Below are positions 42,600 to 51,011 of a stretch of DNA of 64,000 bases, piece after piece. Below the pieces are notes generated by a model. It worked only from the letters and a program-made list of their open reading frames with translations. It was not told the DNA's origin and did not search any database. The translations under genes were made by a program, and so were the position numbers. Source of the stretch: Cyclobacterium roseum. GTDB taxonomy: Bacteria > Bacteroidota > Bacteroidia > Cytophagales > Cyclobacteriaceae. The DNA lies in contig NZ_WNKF01000010.1 of assembly GCF_010119225.1 (NCBI RefSeq), positions 124,001-188,000 of the forward strand, given 5' to 3'. Positions within the stretch are counted from its first letter, which is position 1; every line of letters begins with the position of its first letter.

Positions 42600-43484
42600 A
42601 TGGTCGAATTAGGAAAAAGCAAGTTGGAGGCAAATGAACGGAGAAGACGGGTTGTTTTTGTATTAAAAATTCTTGCCTACCTTATTTTAGCATTTCTCCG
42701 GGAGATCCTTGATTGGGAGCGAGATCCCCTGCTGCTCCGATTTTCTTCCATGATGGACGCCCTTGTCTTTCTTCTGGCAGGAAACATACTGATTTCCCTG
42801 GGAAGGCTATTCCTGGTTCGATTTTACCTGAGAAAAAAGAAATCCGAATCATTGCATTCTAATTTTGTACTGGGAATCAATCACATTGCCAACATGCTAA
42901 ATGTGATCTTTTTTCTGTTTGCCGTAATGATTTTTTTCCAAATTAAACCCATGGAGTTCCTCGGTAGCATCGCTCTGGTGGCTGCGGCTATTGCGATTCT
43001 ATCCAAAGATTACATCACCAATATGTTTAACGGGCTGATTATCATGTTTTCAGACCAGATTACCCTAGGGGATTTCATCCAAATCGCCGACCAAAAAGGA
43101 ATCATCCAAGACATCACCCTACTGAATGTAGTACTAAATAATGATGACGGCGACCTGGTATTGATTCCTAATAGCCTGATCCTTTCCTCCCAAGTGGTGA
43201 ATCACAGTCGCCAAAGCGTACGAAGACTCACCTTTGAGTTTGAAATGAGCAATCGCCCAAGCCTAAACGTGGACCGGACCGAAGAAAAACTTAAACTTAC
43301 CCTAAAACCCTTTCATCAGGAAATAAAAGCAAACGGAATAAACCTGAAGGCGCTCGATATCAGGAAGGACACCGTTAAATTAAAGTTGCAAATCCAATTA
43401 AACACCCCTTCCAAGCTGGCTGAAAAGAAAATCAGAAGACTTGTCAACCAAACCCTCATTGATTTGGAACATGAAGCAGGATAA
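42600..43484 (+). CDS. MscS-family mechanosensitive ion channel
   Basis: The 294-residue protein has helices at about 18-36, 52-76 and 88-112, then the pore-lining segment LGSIALVAAAIAILSKDYITNMFNGL with the glycine/alanine pattern of MscS, and the cytosolic beta domain (SDQITLGDFIQI, VLIPNSLILSSQVVNHSR). The usual cytosolic vestibule is about 290 residues in E. coli, so this is a compact member with shortened C terminus. It protects against osmotic down-shock. The downstream gene overlaps its 3' end. Confidence 0.9.
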   Translation: MVELGKSKLEANERRRRVVFVLKILAYLILAFLREILDWERDPLLLRFSSMMDALVFLLAGNILISLGRLFLVRFYLRKKKSESLHSNFVLGINHIANMLNVIFFLFAVMIFFQIKPMEFLGSIALVAAAIAILSKDYITNMFNGLIIMFSDQITLGDFIQIADQKGIIQDITLLNVVLNNDDGDLVLIPNSLILSSQVVNHSRQSVRRLTFEFEMSNRPSLNVDRTEEKLKLTLKPFHQEIKANGINLKALDIRKDTVKLKLQIQLNTPSKLAEKKIRRLVNQTLIDLEHEAG

Positions 43485-43809
43485 GATCAATTTTTTTGAC
43501 ATGGTGTATCAGGTCGTAATGCTAATTCCCGAAGGAAGGGTCAGTACCTATGGGGCCATTGCAGCCTATTTGGGTAGCAAAGGGAGTGCCCGCATGGTCG
43601 GCTGGGCCATGAATGCCTCCCATCAGCAGAAGGACATTCCCGCACACCGGGTGGTAAACCGATTTGGAATGCTAACAGGTAAAAACCACTTTCAAGACAT
43701 TAACGCCATGCAACGGCTCTTGGAAAAAGAAGGGGTTGCTATCGAACAGGATCAGGTCAAAGATTTTGAACGGGTTTTTTGGGACCCTACCCAACACCTC
43801 ATCCACTAA
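43471..43809 (+). CDS. Alkyltransferase-like (MGMT family) DNA-binding protein
   Basis: The 112-residue protein matches the DNA-binding domain of O6-alkylguanine-DNA alkyltransferases, with VYQVVMLIPEGRVSTYGAIA and GWAMNAS. The active-site motif PCHRV reads PAHRVVN, so the Cys that accepts the alkyl group is Ala. This is the hallmark of ATL proteins, which flag O6-alkylguanine for nucleotide excision repair. The ATG at 43471 overlaps mscS by 14 nt; a frame start 30 nt earlier exists but is unlikely. Confidence 0.85.
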   Translation: MKQDKINFFDMVYQVVMLIPEGRVSTYGAIAAYLGSKGSARMVGWAMNASHQQKDIPAHRVVNRFGMLTGKNHFQDINAMQRLLEKEGVAIEQDQVKDFERVFWDPTQHLIH

Positions 43810-44126
43810 AGCACCGATTTTAAGTTTCCGGTCCGGTACCGGAATGTCAGCTAATTCATTGCTTTTATATTGTGGTTTTTTGAAACAAATTATGAGCAGA
43901 TCTGTTTTACAAAATATTTAAGTATACAGGTTTAAAATTAACTATTTATTAATTTTTTAGGCTTTAATATTACCATTATCAAAAATTACCTTTGAAAATT
44001 AGGAAATTAAAACCCTTTAAATTAGTTTTGAAATGCATTTTTAAAAAGACAAAATTACATTATCGATTTTGTGGCATGATAATGGTTTGGAAGGAATTTA
44101 CTCATTAAGAATCAAAACCAGCACGT
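43810..44126 (+). promoter_or_regulatory. AT-rich leader region of the sugar transferase gene
   Basis: These 317 bases hold no ORF of interest. A hairpin (TTCCGGT/ACCGGAA, 43826-43844) follows the ATL gene. TACCTTTG at 43987-43994 matches the -7 element, with TTTA rather than TTTG about 20 bp upstream, giving a leader of about 120 nt. In it CATTATC (44060s) and GATAATG (about 20 nt later) are inverted. Confidence 0.4.
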
Positions 44127-44816
44127 ATGGCCTCTACACTTACAGAGAGAAAACCACGAATTAAAACGATGTATGGAAAAGGAGGGATTCACCGCTCTTT
44201 TCCTGAGGTATTTTTCGATGAATCCCAGCAAATTTTAAAAAGAACCTTCGACTTGTTTTTCAGTTTTGGCCTGGTTGTTTTTGTATTCTCCTGGTTGTTT
44301 CCGATCATTGGGATTATCATTAAAATCACTTCGGAGGGTCCGATTATCTTTAAGCAGCTCCGGCACGGAAAGGACAATATTCCCTTTTATTGTTACAAGT
44401 TCCGGACCATGTACATTAATGAACAAGCAGATACCCAACAAGCCACCAAGGACGATCCCCGGGTCACCTGGATAGGGAAATTCCTTCGCAAAACAAGCAT
44501 GGACGAACTGCCTCAGTTTTTTAATGTAATCAAAGGCGACATGTCCATTGTCGGGCCACGACCGCACGCAGTACCTATGAACTATAAATTCTCTGCCGAA
44601 ATTGACAACTTCATGTTTCGTCATACGGTAAAGCCTGGAATTACCGGTCTGGCTCAAGCCAAAGGCTTTCGGGGAGAAACCAGGGATTTCTACGATATCT
44701 ATTCCAGGTGTAAACTGGATATCTTTTATGTCAATAACTGGTCCCCCCTATTGGACCTGAAAATTATCGTTTGGACGATTCTTTCGCTATTGTTGCACAA
44801 GGATCAGGCCTATTAG
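44127..44816 (+). CDS. Bacterial sugar transferase (undecaprenyl-phosphate glycosyl-1-phosphate transferase type)
   Basis: The 229-residue protein has one hydrophobic hairpin/membrane segment (about 36-68), then the catalytic region of the WcaJ/PglC family: KFRTM, DDPRVTWIGKFLRKTSMDELPQFFNVIKGDMSIVGPRP and GITGLAQ. It transfers a sugar-1-phosphate onto undecaprenyl phosphate, starting exopolysaccharide or glycan synthesis. No other glycan genes are adjacent, which is unusual. The N-terminal extension is short, without the large membrane region of WcaJ. Confidence 0.9.
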   Translation: MASTLTERKPRIKTMYGKGGIHRSFPEVFFDESQQILKRTFDLFFSFGLVVFVFSWLFPIIGIIIKITSEGPIIFKQLRHGKDNIPFYCYKFRTMYINEQADTQQATKDDPRVTWIGKFLRKTSMDELPQFFNVIKGDMSIVGPRPHAVPMNYKFSAEIDNFMFRHTVKPGITGLAQAKGFRGETRDFYDIYSRCKLDIFYVNNWSPLLDLKIIVWTILSLLLHKDQAY

Positions 44817-44845
44817 TACCTTTACCGGTGTTTTGCTTTTTAGTC

Positions 44846-46297
44846 TCAGGCCACTTCTTTGCTCCTGACCATAAGCAGTCCCAGAAACATCAGCGCTCCA
44901 TTTAAAATAAGCAGTTCAAAACCGAATTGGTATCCTCCCAGCCACATTTCGGATTGAAAGGAAATCAGAAAGGAGATCAAGGGAGCCAGAATCGCCAGAA
45001 AGGGAACCCACTTATCCTTTACCTGAAACGAAGTAAATAAACCGAAGCTATAAAGCCCAAGCAAGGGCCCATAGGTGTAGCCGGCAATGGTAAATACGGC
45101 GTTGATCACACTCTGATCATTGATCCAGCGGAAGGCCAAAATAACGAAAAACATTAGCAGTGTAAATCCCAAATGGACTTTTTTCCGAATACGGACCGCA
45201 GCGGCTCCTTCGTATTTTTTATTTATTTCCAGAAAATCATAGCAAAATGATGTCGTCAGCGCTGTGAGGGTCGAGTCCGCGCTGCTGTACGCCGCCGCCG
45301 TTATCCCCAACACAAATACAATCCCGGCAAAAGTGGAGAAATAGGAAGTGGCCAGCAATGGGTACAAGTCATCCGTCCGCTCCGGTAGCGCAATTTGATT
45401 CTCCGCTGCATACAGGTAGAGCAGCACTCCCAAAACCAGAAAAACCAGGTTCACCACTACCAGGATATTGGTAAACCAAAACATGTTTTTCTGCGCGTCT
45501 TTCAGGTTTCGGCAGGTAAGGTTTTTCTGCATCATGTCCTGATCCAGACCGGTCATGACGATTACAATAAATGCCCCAGAAAAAAACTGCTTGAAAAAAT
45601 TCGTCCCTGACTTCCAATCCCAATCAAAGATCCGGGAATACGGCTGATCGGCGACCACTCCCACCAGATCTCCTATTCCCCCTATCCCCAGCTCCTGAGA
45701 TACCAGCACCATGCTGACCACCACCGCCAACAACATGAAAAGAGTTTGTAACGTATCCGTCCAAACGACTGTTTTTATCCCCCCTCTGAAAGTATATAGC
45801 CAGATAAGCGAAACGGTAATCAATACGGAGCCCCAAAATGGGATGCCCCAACGGTCAAATAGTATCAACTGTAACACTCCGGCCACCAGAAATACACGAA
45901 TGGAAGAGCCAAGTGTCCTGGAAAGGATAAAAAAGAAGGCTCCGGTCTTGTAGGACCAAAACCCAAAGCGTCTCTCCAGGTACGAGTAAATGGAAACCAG
46001 GTTTAAACGGTAATACAGTGGAAGCAATACCTTGGCGATCACCGCGTATCCGGCGGTATAGCCCAGTACCAATTGGAAGTAGTAAAAATGGGTACTCCCC
46101 ACCTCCCCCGGCACAGAAATAAAAGTCACTCCGGACAAAGATGCGCCGATCATTCCAAAGGCCACCAAAAACCAGGGAGACTGCCTGTCGCCGGTGTAAA
46201 AGGTGTCTGCCGTTAATTTTCTGGAAGTAAGCCAGGAAATGAGGAACAACAACAAAAAATAGGACGTTATGACAATTAGTACTAAATTAGAATCCAT
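44846..46297 (-). CDS. Sodium:solute symporter (SSF family)
   Basis: The 483-residue protein has about 13 membrane helices and the SSF pattern, with FLVAFGMIGASLSGVTFISVPGEV near residue 43, GYTAGYAVIAKVLLPLYYRLN and the later GITAAAYSSADSTLTALTTSFCYDF. SSF proteins cotransport Na+ with sugars, amino acids, vitamins or sialic acid; the substrate is not clear. The gene is monocistronic and divergent from clpS. Confidence 0.92.
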   Translation of the reverse strand: MDSNLVLIVITSYFLLLFLISWLTSRKLTADTFYTGDRQSPWFLVAFGMIGASLSGVTFISVPGEVGSTHFYYFQLVLGYTAGYAVIAKVLLPLYYRLNLVSIYSYLERRFGFWSYKTGAFFFILSRTLGSSIRVFLVAGVLQLILFDRWGIPFWGSVLITVSLIWLYTFRGGIKTVVWTDTLQTLFMLLAVVVSMVLVSQELGIGGIGDLVGVVADQPYSRIFDWDWKSGTNFFKQFFSGAFIVIVMTGLDQDMMQKNLTCRNLKDAQKNMFWFTNILVVVNLVFLVLGVLLYLYAAENQIALPERTDDLYPLLATSYFSTFAGIVFVLGITAAAYSSADSTLTALTTSFCYDFLEINKKYEGAAAVRIRKKVHLGFTLLMFFVILAFRWINDQSVINAVFTIAGYTYGPLLGLYSFGLFTSFQVKDKWVPFLAILAPLISFLISFQSEMWLGGYQFGFELLILNGALMFLGLLMVRSKEVA

Positions 46298-46338
46298 ATT
46301 GCTTCAGGCTAAAGGCCGATAAAGTTGTGATTAATTAT

Positions 46339-46346
46339 TAACTTTG
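46339..46346 (+). promoter_or_regulatory. -7 promoter element directly before clpS
   Basis: TAACTTTG matches TAnnTTTG and ends 4 nt before the clpS ATG, so transcription would start at or near the start codon. No good -33 element is present at 19 bp. Confidence 0.4.
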
Positions 46347-46350
46347 CAAA

Positions 46351-46638
46351 ATGAAACCTTTAGAACATTTAGTGGAAACCGAAGAAGAGTTACTGCTCGA
46401 TGAGCAGGTAGACAAGGAGGAGCACGACCTGGTTGTTTTCAACGATGATTTCAATACGTTCGACCATGTGAGCAAAATTTTGATTAAGGTTTGCAAACAC
46501 AGCCAGGAACAAGCTGAACAATGTACGATGATCATTCATTACAAAGGCAAGTGCTCCGTAAAGAAAGGCAGCATCGGAAAGTTAAAGCCCATGTGTGAAT
46601 CCATCCTGGATGCTGGCATTCAGGCTACCATTGTCTAA
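46351..46638 (+). CDS. clpS: ATP-dependent Clp protease adaptor ClpS
   Basis: The 95-residue protein delivers N-degron substrates to ClpAP/ClpCP. The family core is visible: LVVFNDDFNTFDHVS (peptide-binding pocket), HSQEQAEQCTMIIHYKGKC and the C-terminal KLKPMCESILDAGIQATI strand. The N-terminal 24 residues are acidic and flexible, as in other ClpS. It precedes recR by 11 nt, so the two may be cotranscribed. Confidence 0.93.
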   Translation: MKPLEHLVETEEELLLDEQVDKEEHDLVVFNDDFNTFDHVSKILIKVCKHSQEQAEQCTMIIHYKGKCSVKKGSIGKLKPMCESILDAGIQATIV

Positions 46639-46649
46639 CGCCGCCTTTG

Positions 46650-47270
46650 GTGAATTTCCCTTCCAAATTAATAGAAGACGCGGTTACTGAAATCAGCAGG
46701 CTTCCGGGTATCGGTAAAAAAACGGCGCTGCGCTTAACCCTACACCTCCTAAAACAGAAAGAACCCGTTACGCTGTCCCTGACAGACGCGCTGTTGAAGT
46801 TGCGTACCGACATCCGGTATTGTGCCATCTGCCACAATGTATCCGACAGCGATACCTGCAGCATTTGCGAGGGTAATAAACGGGATAAAAGCCTGATTTG
46901 TGTAGTAGAAGACTTGCCGGACTTGCTGGCCATCGAAAACACGAATCAGTACACTGGACTTTACCATGTCCTGGGGGGAGTGATCTCGCCCATACAGGGT
47001 ATCGGACCCGAAGAAATCAATATCGAATCCCTACTCAAAAGAATCGACCATCCTCCATCCGGGCAGGCGGTTACGGAAGTGATCCTAGCGCTACCCGGCA
47101 CCATGGAAGGGGACACCACCTCTTTTTACCTCACCCGAAAGCTGCAAGACAAAGGGATTCACGTTAGCACCATTGCCCGGGGCATTCCCGTGGGCGGTGA
47201 ACTGGAATACACGGACGAAGTCACGCTGGGAAGAAGCATCCTGACGCGGATAAAATATTCGGCGGAATAA
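46650..47270 (+). CDS. recR: Recombination protein RecR
   Basis: The 206-residue protein loads RecA with RecF/RecO at gaps. It has a helix-hairpin-helix (LPGIGKKTALRL, about 17-28), the zinc finger CAICHNVSDSDTCSIC (about 58-73), a Toprim domain with VVEDLPDLLAIE and the C-terminal Walker-like GGELEYTDEVTLGRSI. I chose the GTG at 46650, giving MNFPSK; a TTG lies one codon earlier. The stop codon overlaps the -33 element of the tRNA-Ala promoter. Confidence 0.94.
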   Translation: MNFPSKLIEDAVTEISRLPGIGKKTALRLTLHLLKQKEPVTLSLTDALLKLRTDIRYCAICHNVSDSDTCSICEGNKRDKSLICVVEDLPDLLAIENTNQYTGLYHVLGGVISPIQGIGPEEINIESLLKRIDHPPSGQAVTEVILALPGTMEGDTTSFYLTRKLQDKGIHVSTIARGIPVGGELEYTDEVTLGRSILTRIKYSAE

Positions 47271-47301
47271 TTTGGCGAATAGATTTACCTATTTATATTT
47301 G
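47271..47301 (+). promoter_or_regulatory. Bacteroidota-type promoter of tRNA-Ala
   Basis: TTTG (47271-47274), exactly 19 bp, then TATATTTG (47294-47301) is a perfect match to the Bacteroidota promoter consensus, starting immediately after the recR stop codon. The start site would be about 5 nt before the tRNA. Confidence 0.85.
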
Positions 47302-47312
47302 CACTCCCATTC

Positions 47313-47386
47313 GGGGGATTAGCTCAGTTGGCTAGAGCGCTACACTGGCAGTGTAGAGGTCATCGGTTCGAATCCGTTATCCTCCA
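47313..47386 (+). tRNA. tRNA-Ala (anticodon GGC)
   Basis: The acceptor GGGGGAT/ATCCTCC (one G-T wobble), D stem GCTC/GAGC, anticodon stem CTACA/TGTAG with loop CTGGCAG (anticodon GGC), and T stem ATCGG/CCGTT (one mismatch) give a full cloverleaf, with discriminator A and no encoded CCA. Confidence 0.93.
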
Positions 47387-47404
47387 CTTTATGCAATTTA
47401 CAAT

Positions 47405-47439
47405 GCCCTGTAACGGTCTCAGTTGCGGGGCTTTTTTTT
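47405..47439 (+). terminator. Terminator of tRNA-Ala
   Basis: The 10-bp stem GCCCTGTAAC/GTTGCGGGGC (two wobbles) with a 7-nt loop is followed by eight T. Confidence 0.85.
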
Positions 47440-47572
47440 GCCATTCCCGATAGCCTATCGACAAAAACATCCCTTCTGCTGATCAGAATGTGGAAGAAAG
47501 AACTTAATTTTTCACTAATTACAGAAGACCGTCAAAACTATATGGGTGGTTTACTGAACGGAACGCGTTGAT

Positions 47573-48442
47573 TTAATTAAGGTACTTCATCGTCAATTCC
47601 ATGACGGCATCAATATTTTCTTTTTTCATACTGTATGCGGATGAACTAACCGGTTTGTTTTTCTCATTGAAGTATTTCCCAGTCGTTTTACTTACATCCG
47701 AAGAGCTTGCTAAGTAAGTATAGGTTCTCGCCATATGTTCAGGTGAAATGGAAAATTTACTTTTTATGGCGTAAAGAAATTTCATCAATCTCGAAATAGT
47801 TGGATACCGGCTTATATCTACCTGCACATTGGTTACTCGAATACCATTTACGGTGATGTTAGTATCTTTTAATTGTTCGGCTAGCCAATAGGTATACATT
47901 ACCTGGGCAAGCTTTGATTGATAATACGCACTGGAAACGCTAAATTTCCTATTTTCAAATTCAGGGTCATCCAAATCCACTGTCAATTTTGGATGCATTA
48001 CCAAGCCCTGTGAAGCAATTGTAATGATTCTGCCTTGCTCACTTTTTTTAATCAAATCCATAAGCAAATTAGTCAGCAACACCGGGCCAATGTGGTTGGT
48101 TGCCCAAATAGACTCCATGCCATCAACCGATTTTTCAGGTCGCTTACGTGAAATATCAAAATCCGCTGCATTATGAATGAGAACATCAAGTTTCTCATGG
48201 CTATTTTTTAATCCGTTTGACGCATCAATTATTGATTTCTTTGATGACAAATCAATCTGTAATAATTCAACGTCCTTTTTACCCGATTTCTCTCTGATTT
48301 CTGCCAGGGCGACTTCTCCTCGTTCCAGATTCCTGACACCGACTATGACATGAAACCCAATTTGAGCCAACTGAATAGCCGCTTGCTTACCAATTCCGGA
48401 ATTTCCTCCGGTTATCAAACATACCTTTTCAACCATCATCAT
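47573..48442 (-). CDS. SDR-family oxidoreductase (retinol dehydrogenase-like)
   Basis: The 289-residue protein has the cofactor motif ITGGNSGIGKQAA, DVLIHNAA (NNAG-like), the catalytic Ser in IITIASQG and Tyr-Lys in AYYQSKLAQ. It resembles retinol dehydrogenase/WW-domain oxidoreductase-type SDRs. The substrate is unknown. It lies at the left end of the accessory region, 131 bp past the tRNA-Ala terminator and pointing toward it, and is richer in A and T than core genes. It may be the leftmost cassette. Confidence 0.85.
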   Translation of the reverse strand: MMMVEKVCLITGGNSGIGKQAAIQLAQIGFHVIVGVRNLERGEVALAEIREKSGKKDVELLQIDLSSKKSIIDASNGLKNSHEKLDVLIHNAADFDISRKRPEKSVDGMESIWATNHIGPVLLTNLLMDLIKKSEQGRIITIASQGLVMHPKLTVDLDDPEFENRKFSVSSAYYQSKLAQVMYTYWLAEQLKDTNITVNGIRVTNVQVDISRYPTISRLMKFLYAIKSKFSISPEHMARTYTYLASSSDVSKTTGKYFNEKNKPVSSSAYSMKKENIDAVMELTMKYLN

Positions 48443-48732
48443 TCGAATCTATACGGTGCAGTTGGCTTGAATCATTTTGCTCACGCTAAACCTATCATCC
48501 CATAAGGAAAAAGCCAAAGTACCCACATGAAACGGGCCCGGAGTTCGGACAAATAACCCACTTAAAAACAGCAACTTTTACTATCTAATGCTCTAAAAAT
48601 AAAAGGAAAAAACCATCTCCGCAAATTCCCGGCACATGCTCAACGGTTCATTTAAGTTGTCCTGTACAAGGATTCCACACGGCATTCAGATCCGTCAACC
48701 AGCCTGTCTATCCGTACCAGTTTAAGATTGAT
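48443..48732. other. Intergenic region with possible IS91-like right-end remnant
   Basis: No gene is seen. The segment 48563-48630 (a run like AACTTTTACTATCT followed by AAAAGGAAAAAACCATCT) resembles, at a rough estimate, the sequence just inside the right end of the two intact IS91-like elements (54755-54805), so it may be the decayed end of a related element. This is by eye only. Confidence 0.3.
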
Positions 48733-49320
48733 TCACACTATTTTCAACGTTTTTGTTATCGGAATTCCCGGTTTTAACGTTTGATAAACCACGCAACTTC
48801 TTACGGCTGCACCAAATAATGAATTCAAAACCTTTTCTCCCGCATTTTTAGCACCTGATACTACCTCTAAGTTCATTTTCTGAAAACCTACCGGCACAGA
48901 TTTGTCAAACCGTAATGTTCCCCGGACATCAACAGCGGCTTCAACCGACACTTTTGTTTGATCTAATTGTATTTCCAACCTATCTGCGATCATTCTTAAA
49001 GTACTTTCCAGGCAAACCGCTAATGCGGCACACAAAATGTCCCCGGGAGTGGCGTAATCATGATCGCCTCCAACAGCACGATGAAGACCGGTTTTTAGAG
49101 GTACATTGAGTTCATCGTTCATGAAAACGTTAGAGTGGAAGGGATCTTCCAGGTTTTCACCTTTAACTACTGCTGAATCCGTTATTAATGCCTCCTTAGG
49201 ATCATCGTCATAGATTGCTTTCAGTTTATTATGCCTCCTTACTACTTCAGAATTTCCAGTTCGCAGTTTAAGTTTGTTAGCTAAATGTTTAGCTGTAAAT
49301 TTTATATCATCGCTTTCCAT
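48733..49320 (-). CDS. OsmC family peroxiredoxin-like protein
   Basis: The 195-residue protein belongs to the OsmC/Ohr family of thiol peroxidases, with the typical GGDHDYATPGDILCAALAVCLESTLRMIADR helix and the paired Cys103 and Cys176 in matching places. The N-terminal 45 residues are an extension with Lys-rich composition. It would reduce organic peroxides. Its start lies about 65 nt after an attC-like site at 49387, and the SDR gene follows downstream, so the pair may be one or two cassettes. Confidence 0.88.
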   Translation of the reverse strand: MESDDIKFTAKHLANKLKLRTGNSEVVRRHNKLKAIYDDDPKEALITDSAVVKGENLEDPFHSNVFMNDELNVPLKTGLHRAVGGDHDYATPGDILCAALAVCLESTLRMIADRLEIQLDQTKVSVEAAVDVRGTLRFDKSVPVGFQKMNLEVVSGAKNAGEKVLNSLFGAAVRSCVVYQTLKPGIPITKTLKIV

Positions 49321-49386
49321 TGAACATCTATTTTAGAATGATAAGCATTCAATTATAAACTATATCCATTTGCGCTTATCTGTACC

Positions 49387-49450
49387 AACGGTCTCGACTA
49401 TAAGTAGTTGCGTCAGTTAGCACTTTTGCGATTGATCCGTATCGTACTGA
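49387..49450 (-). other. attC-like site 1 (decayed)
   Basis: Read on the minus strand, the site ends TATAGTCGAGACCGTTGG, matching CATAGCCGAGGCCGTTAG of site 4 position for position in most places, and keeps AAAGTGCT in its middle. The opposite arm is poorly conserved, so it may no longer be active. The OsmC gene starts just after it. Confidence 0.5.
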
Positions 49451-49853
49451 TTTCCATTCATAAAATCATCCTCTCTTTCAACTGGGTCGATGTGATGGGA
49501 TTGAAGAACCCTGCCCCTTCCCTCACTCCTATCCCGTTACAGGAAAATTCTCATTAGGGCGGGCAGGTCCATCTACTGATTTTTTAGGGATTCCCGAGTT
49601 CTGTAAATCAGCCCTGCCAGGGTTTCCTGCCGGACAACGGAACAGGCAACGCCCGCCTGAATGACGCCTCCCCTACGGACAGTAAACAGGTTTCCTCAGT
49701 ATTCAACATTCTAAAACTTCCCTTTGCGGCTTTTGGCAGGGCCTCGCGGATACGAAACCATTAACTTGTCGGAATGCACCTCACATTTTAATGTCCAATC
49801 ACCTTCGACAACCATAAAAACCCGCATGTACGATGCCATGAGTTGAGTTTGAC
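49451..49853. other. Gene-poor spacer of about 400 bp
   Basis: I find no ORF or known element here. The sequence is GC-richer than the neighbouring cassettes and has short inverted segments such as GGCGGGC (49560s) against GCCCGCC (49650s). It may be the remains of a lost gene or cassette. Confidence 0.3.
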
Positions 49854-50453
49854 TCATTTACCATTGGTCATAACATAATAGCTAACCGTTTCTTCATTCC
49901 TTGTATCAACTAAACGATAGCCCATCTTATTAAATATCTCAATGTTGTAATCCTTTGTAGTTTCTAACCATACAGAAGCATTTTTGCTGTTGGCTAAAGC
50001 AGCTAAATTCTCAAACAATTTTTTGCCAATGCCCTTACCTCTGTGTTCCTGGTTCACAGCAATAAACTCCAAAATTAATTGATTCTTATCTGTAAACGTT
50101 TTTCTTCTGGAATGATCGTGCTTGGCCGATTGCCGAATAGTTTTCATTCCACAGGTCATAAAAACAGAATACGACCACTTTAATAATGACAAAATGGATG
50201 GTTTGTAAGAAGCATGTGTTACAATAGAAACCCCAACAAGTTCATCTCCCCAAAAAGCACCTTTTATGATTTGCTTATTATCGATTAGCATTTTCAGAGT
50301 CGCTCTAAACCAATGGTTTACTTTTTCAGTATACTTTGCGTCGTTCTCTTTAAAAAGCATCATGACACCTCGGTCTGAAACAAAATTCCTGGTAAGCAGC
50401 TCAGATGCTAGATATATATCTCTAGTTCCAATATTTTTGATATTTAGTTTCAT
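49854..50453 (-). CDS. GNAT family N-acetyltransferase
   Basis: The 199-residue protein has the GNAT acetyl-CoA-binding motif QEHRGKGIGKKLFENLAALANSK near 135-155 and the later ASVWLETTKDYNIEIFNKMGYRLV. The substrate is unknown; candidates range from small molecules and antibiotics to proteins. It is the last gene of a trio with a membrane protein and a TetR regulator, 6 nt after the former, and it is AT-rich like a foreign gene. Confidence 0.88.
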   Translation of the reverse strand: MKLNIKNIGTRDIYLASELLTRNFVSDRGVMMLFKENDAKYTEKVNHWFRATLKMLIDNKQIIKGAFWGDELVGVSIVTHASYKPSILSLLKWSYSVFMTCGMKTIRQSAKHDHSRRKTFTDKNQLILEFIAVNQEHRGKGIGKKLFENLAALANSKNASVWLETTKDYNIEIFNKMGYRLVDTRNEETVSYYVMTNGK

Positions 50454-50459
50454 AGGTGT

Positions 50460-51011
50460 TTAATAGCGTCTTATTCCGAATGCGATAAAAAGTTTAGTCA
50501 TGTATAAAGGAAAAAACCACAACAATAGCGGATTGGAGATTTCTAAAATCAAAATTGCCCCAATCCCAACTACCATAGAAAGTGCTGCACCCACTTTTTG
50601 ACCATCTTTGTTTCTAATTGCGTTTATTAATAAGGTGGACATAATGACGAAACAGGCCAAGCCTATTGTCTTTATAAAAAATAAATCTAAGGTATAAAGA
50701 AAAATTGCAGCATGAAAAACGTGGGATAGAATAAACACTATTCTTAACTTGCTTTTACCTTCTCCCCCATAGTATGAATTTGTTCCCTTTGTAAAATTGG
50801 CAACAACACCTGCTCCAATATCAGCACTTATTGCGAGTAGCAAAACAAGCTTCCAAACCGGGATATCCAGATTGTTTTGCAGGTATAAAATATAAATGCT
50901 CACGATAGATATCAGTCCAGCCATATAGGTAAGTATCATATCAAATAAAGTAGTTGAATTCCCGTGAATATCGTGTAGAAATTTTGGTGGTTTAATGGTT
51001 CTTGATATCAT
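50460..51011 (-). CDS. Predicted membrane protein, unknown family
   Basis: The 183-residue protein has five hydrophobic helices at about 23-42, 53-68, 91-110, 115-130 and 143-172. A conserved-looking polar loop SADIGAGVVANFTKGTNSYY and a buried His-rich helix (ILSHVFHAAIFLY) are present; I do not recognise a family. The start overlaps the stop of the TetR gene by 1 nt (TAATG), so expression is coupled. The regulator and the acetyltransferase suggest a small regulated resistance or detoxification set. Confidence 0.7.
   Translation of the reverse strand: MISRTIKPPKFLHDIHGNSTTLFDMILTYMAGLISIVSIYILYLQNNLDIPVWKLVLLLAISADIGAGVVANFTKGTNSYYGGEGKSKLRIVFILSHVFHAAIFLYTLDLFFIKTIGLACFVIMSTLLINAIRNKDGQKVGAALSMVVGIGAILILEISNPLLLWFFPLYMTKLFIAFGIRRY

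Noticed and set aside
46625-46942. Minus-strand ORF of 105 codons overlapping recR
   Set aside because: It lies inside the well-supported recR gene and has no family features.
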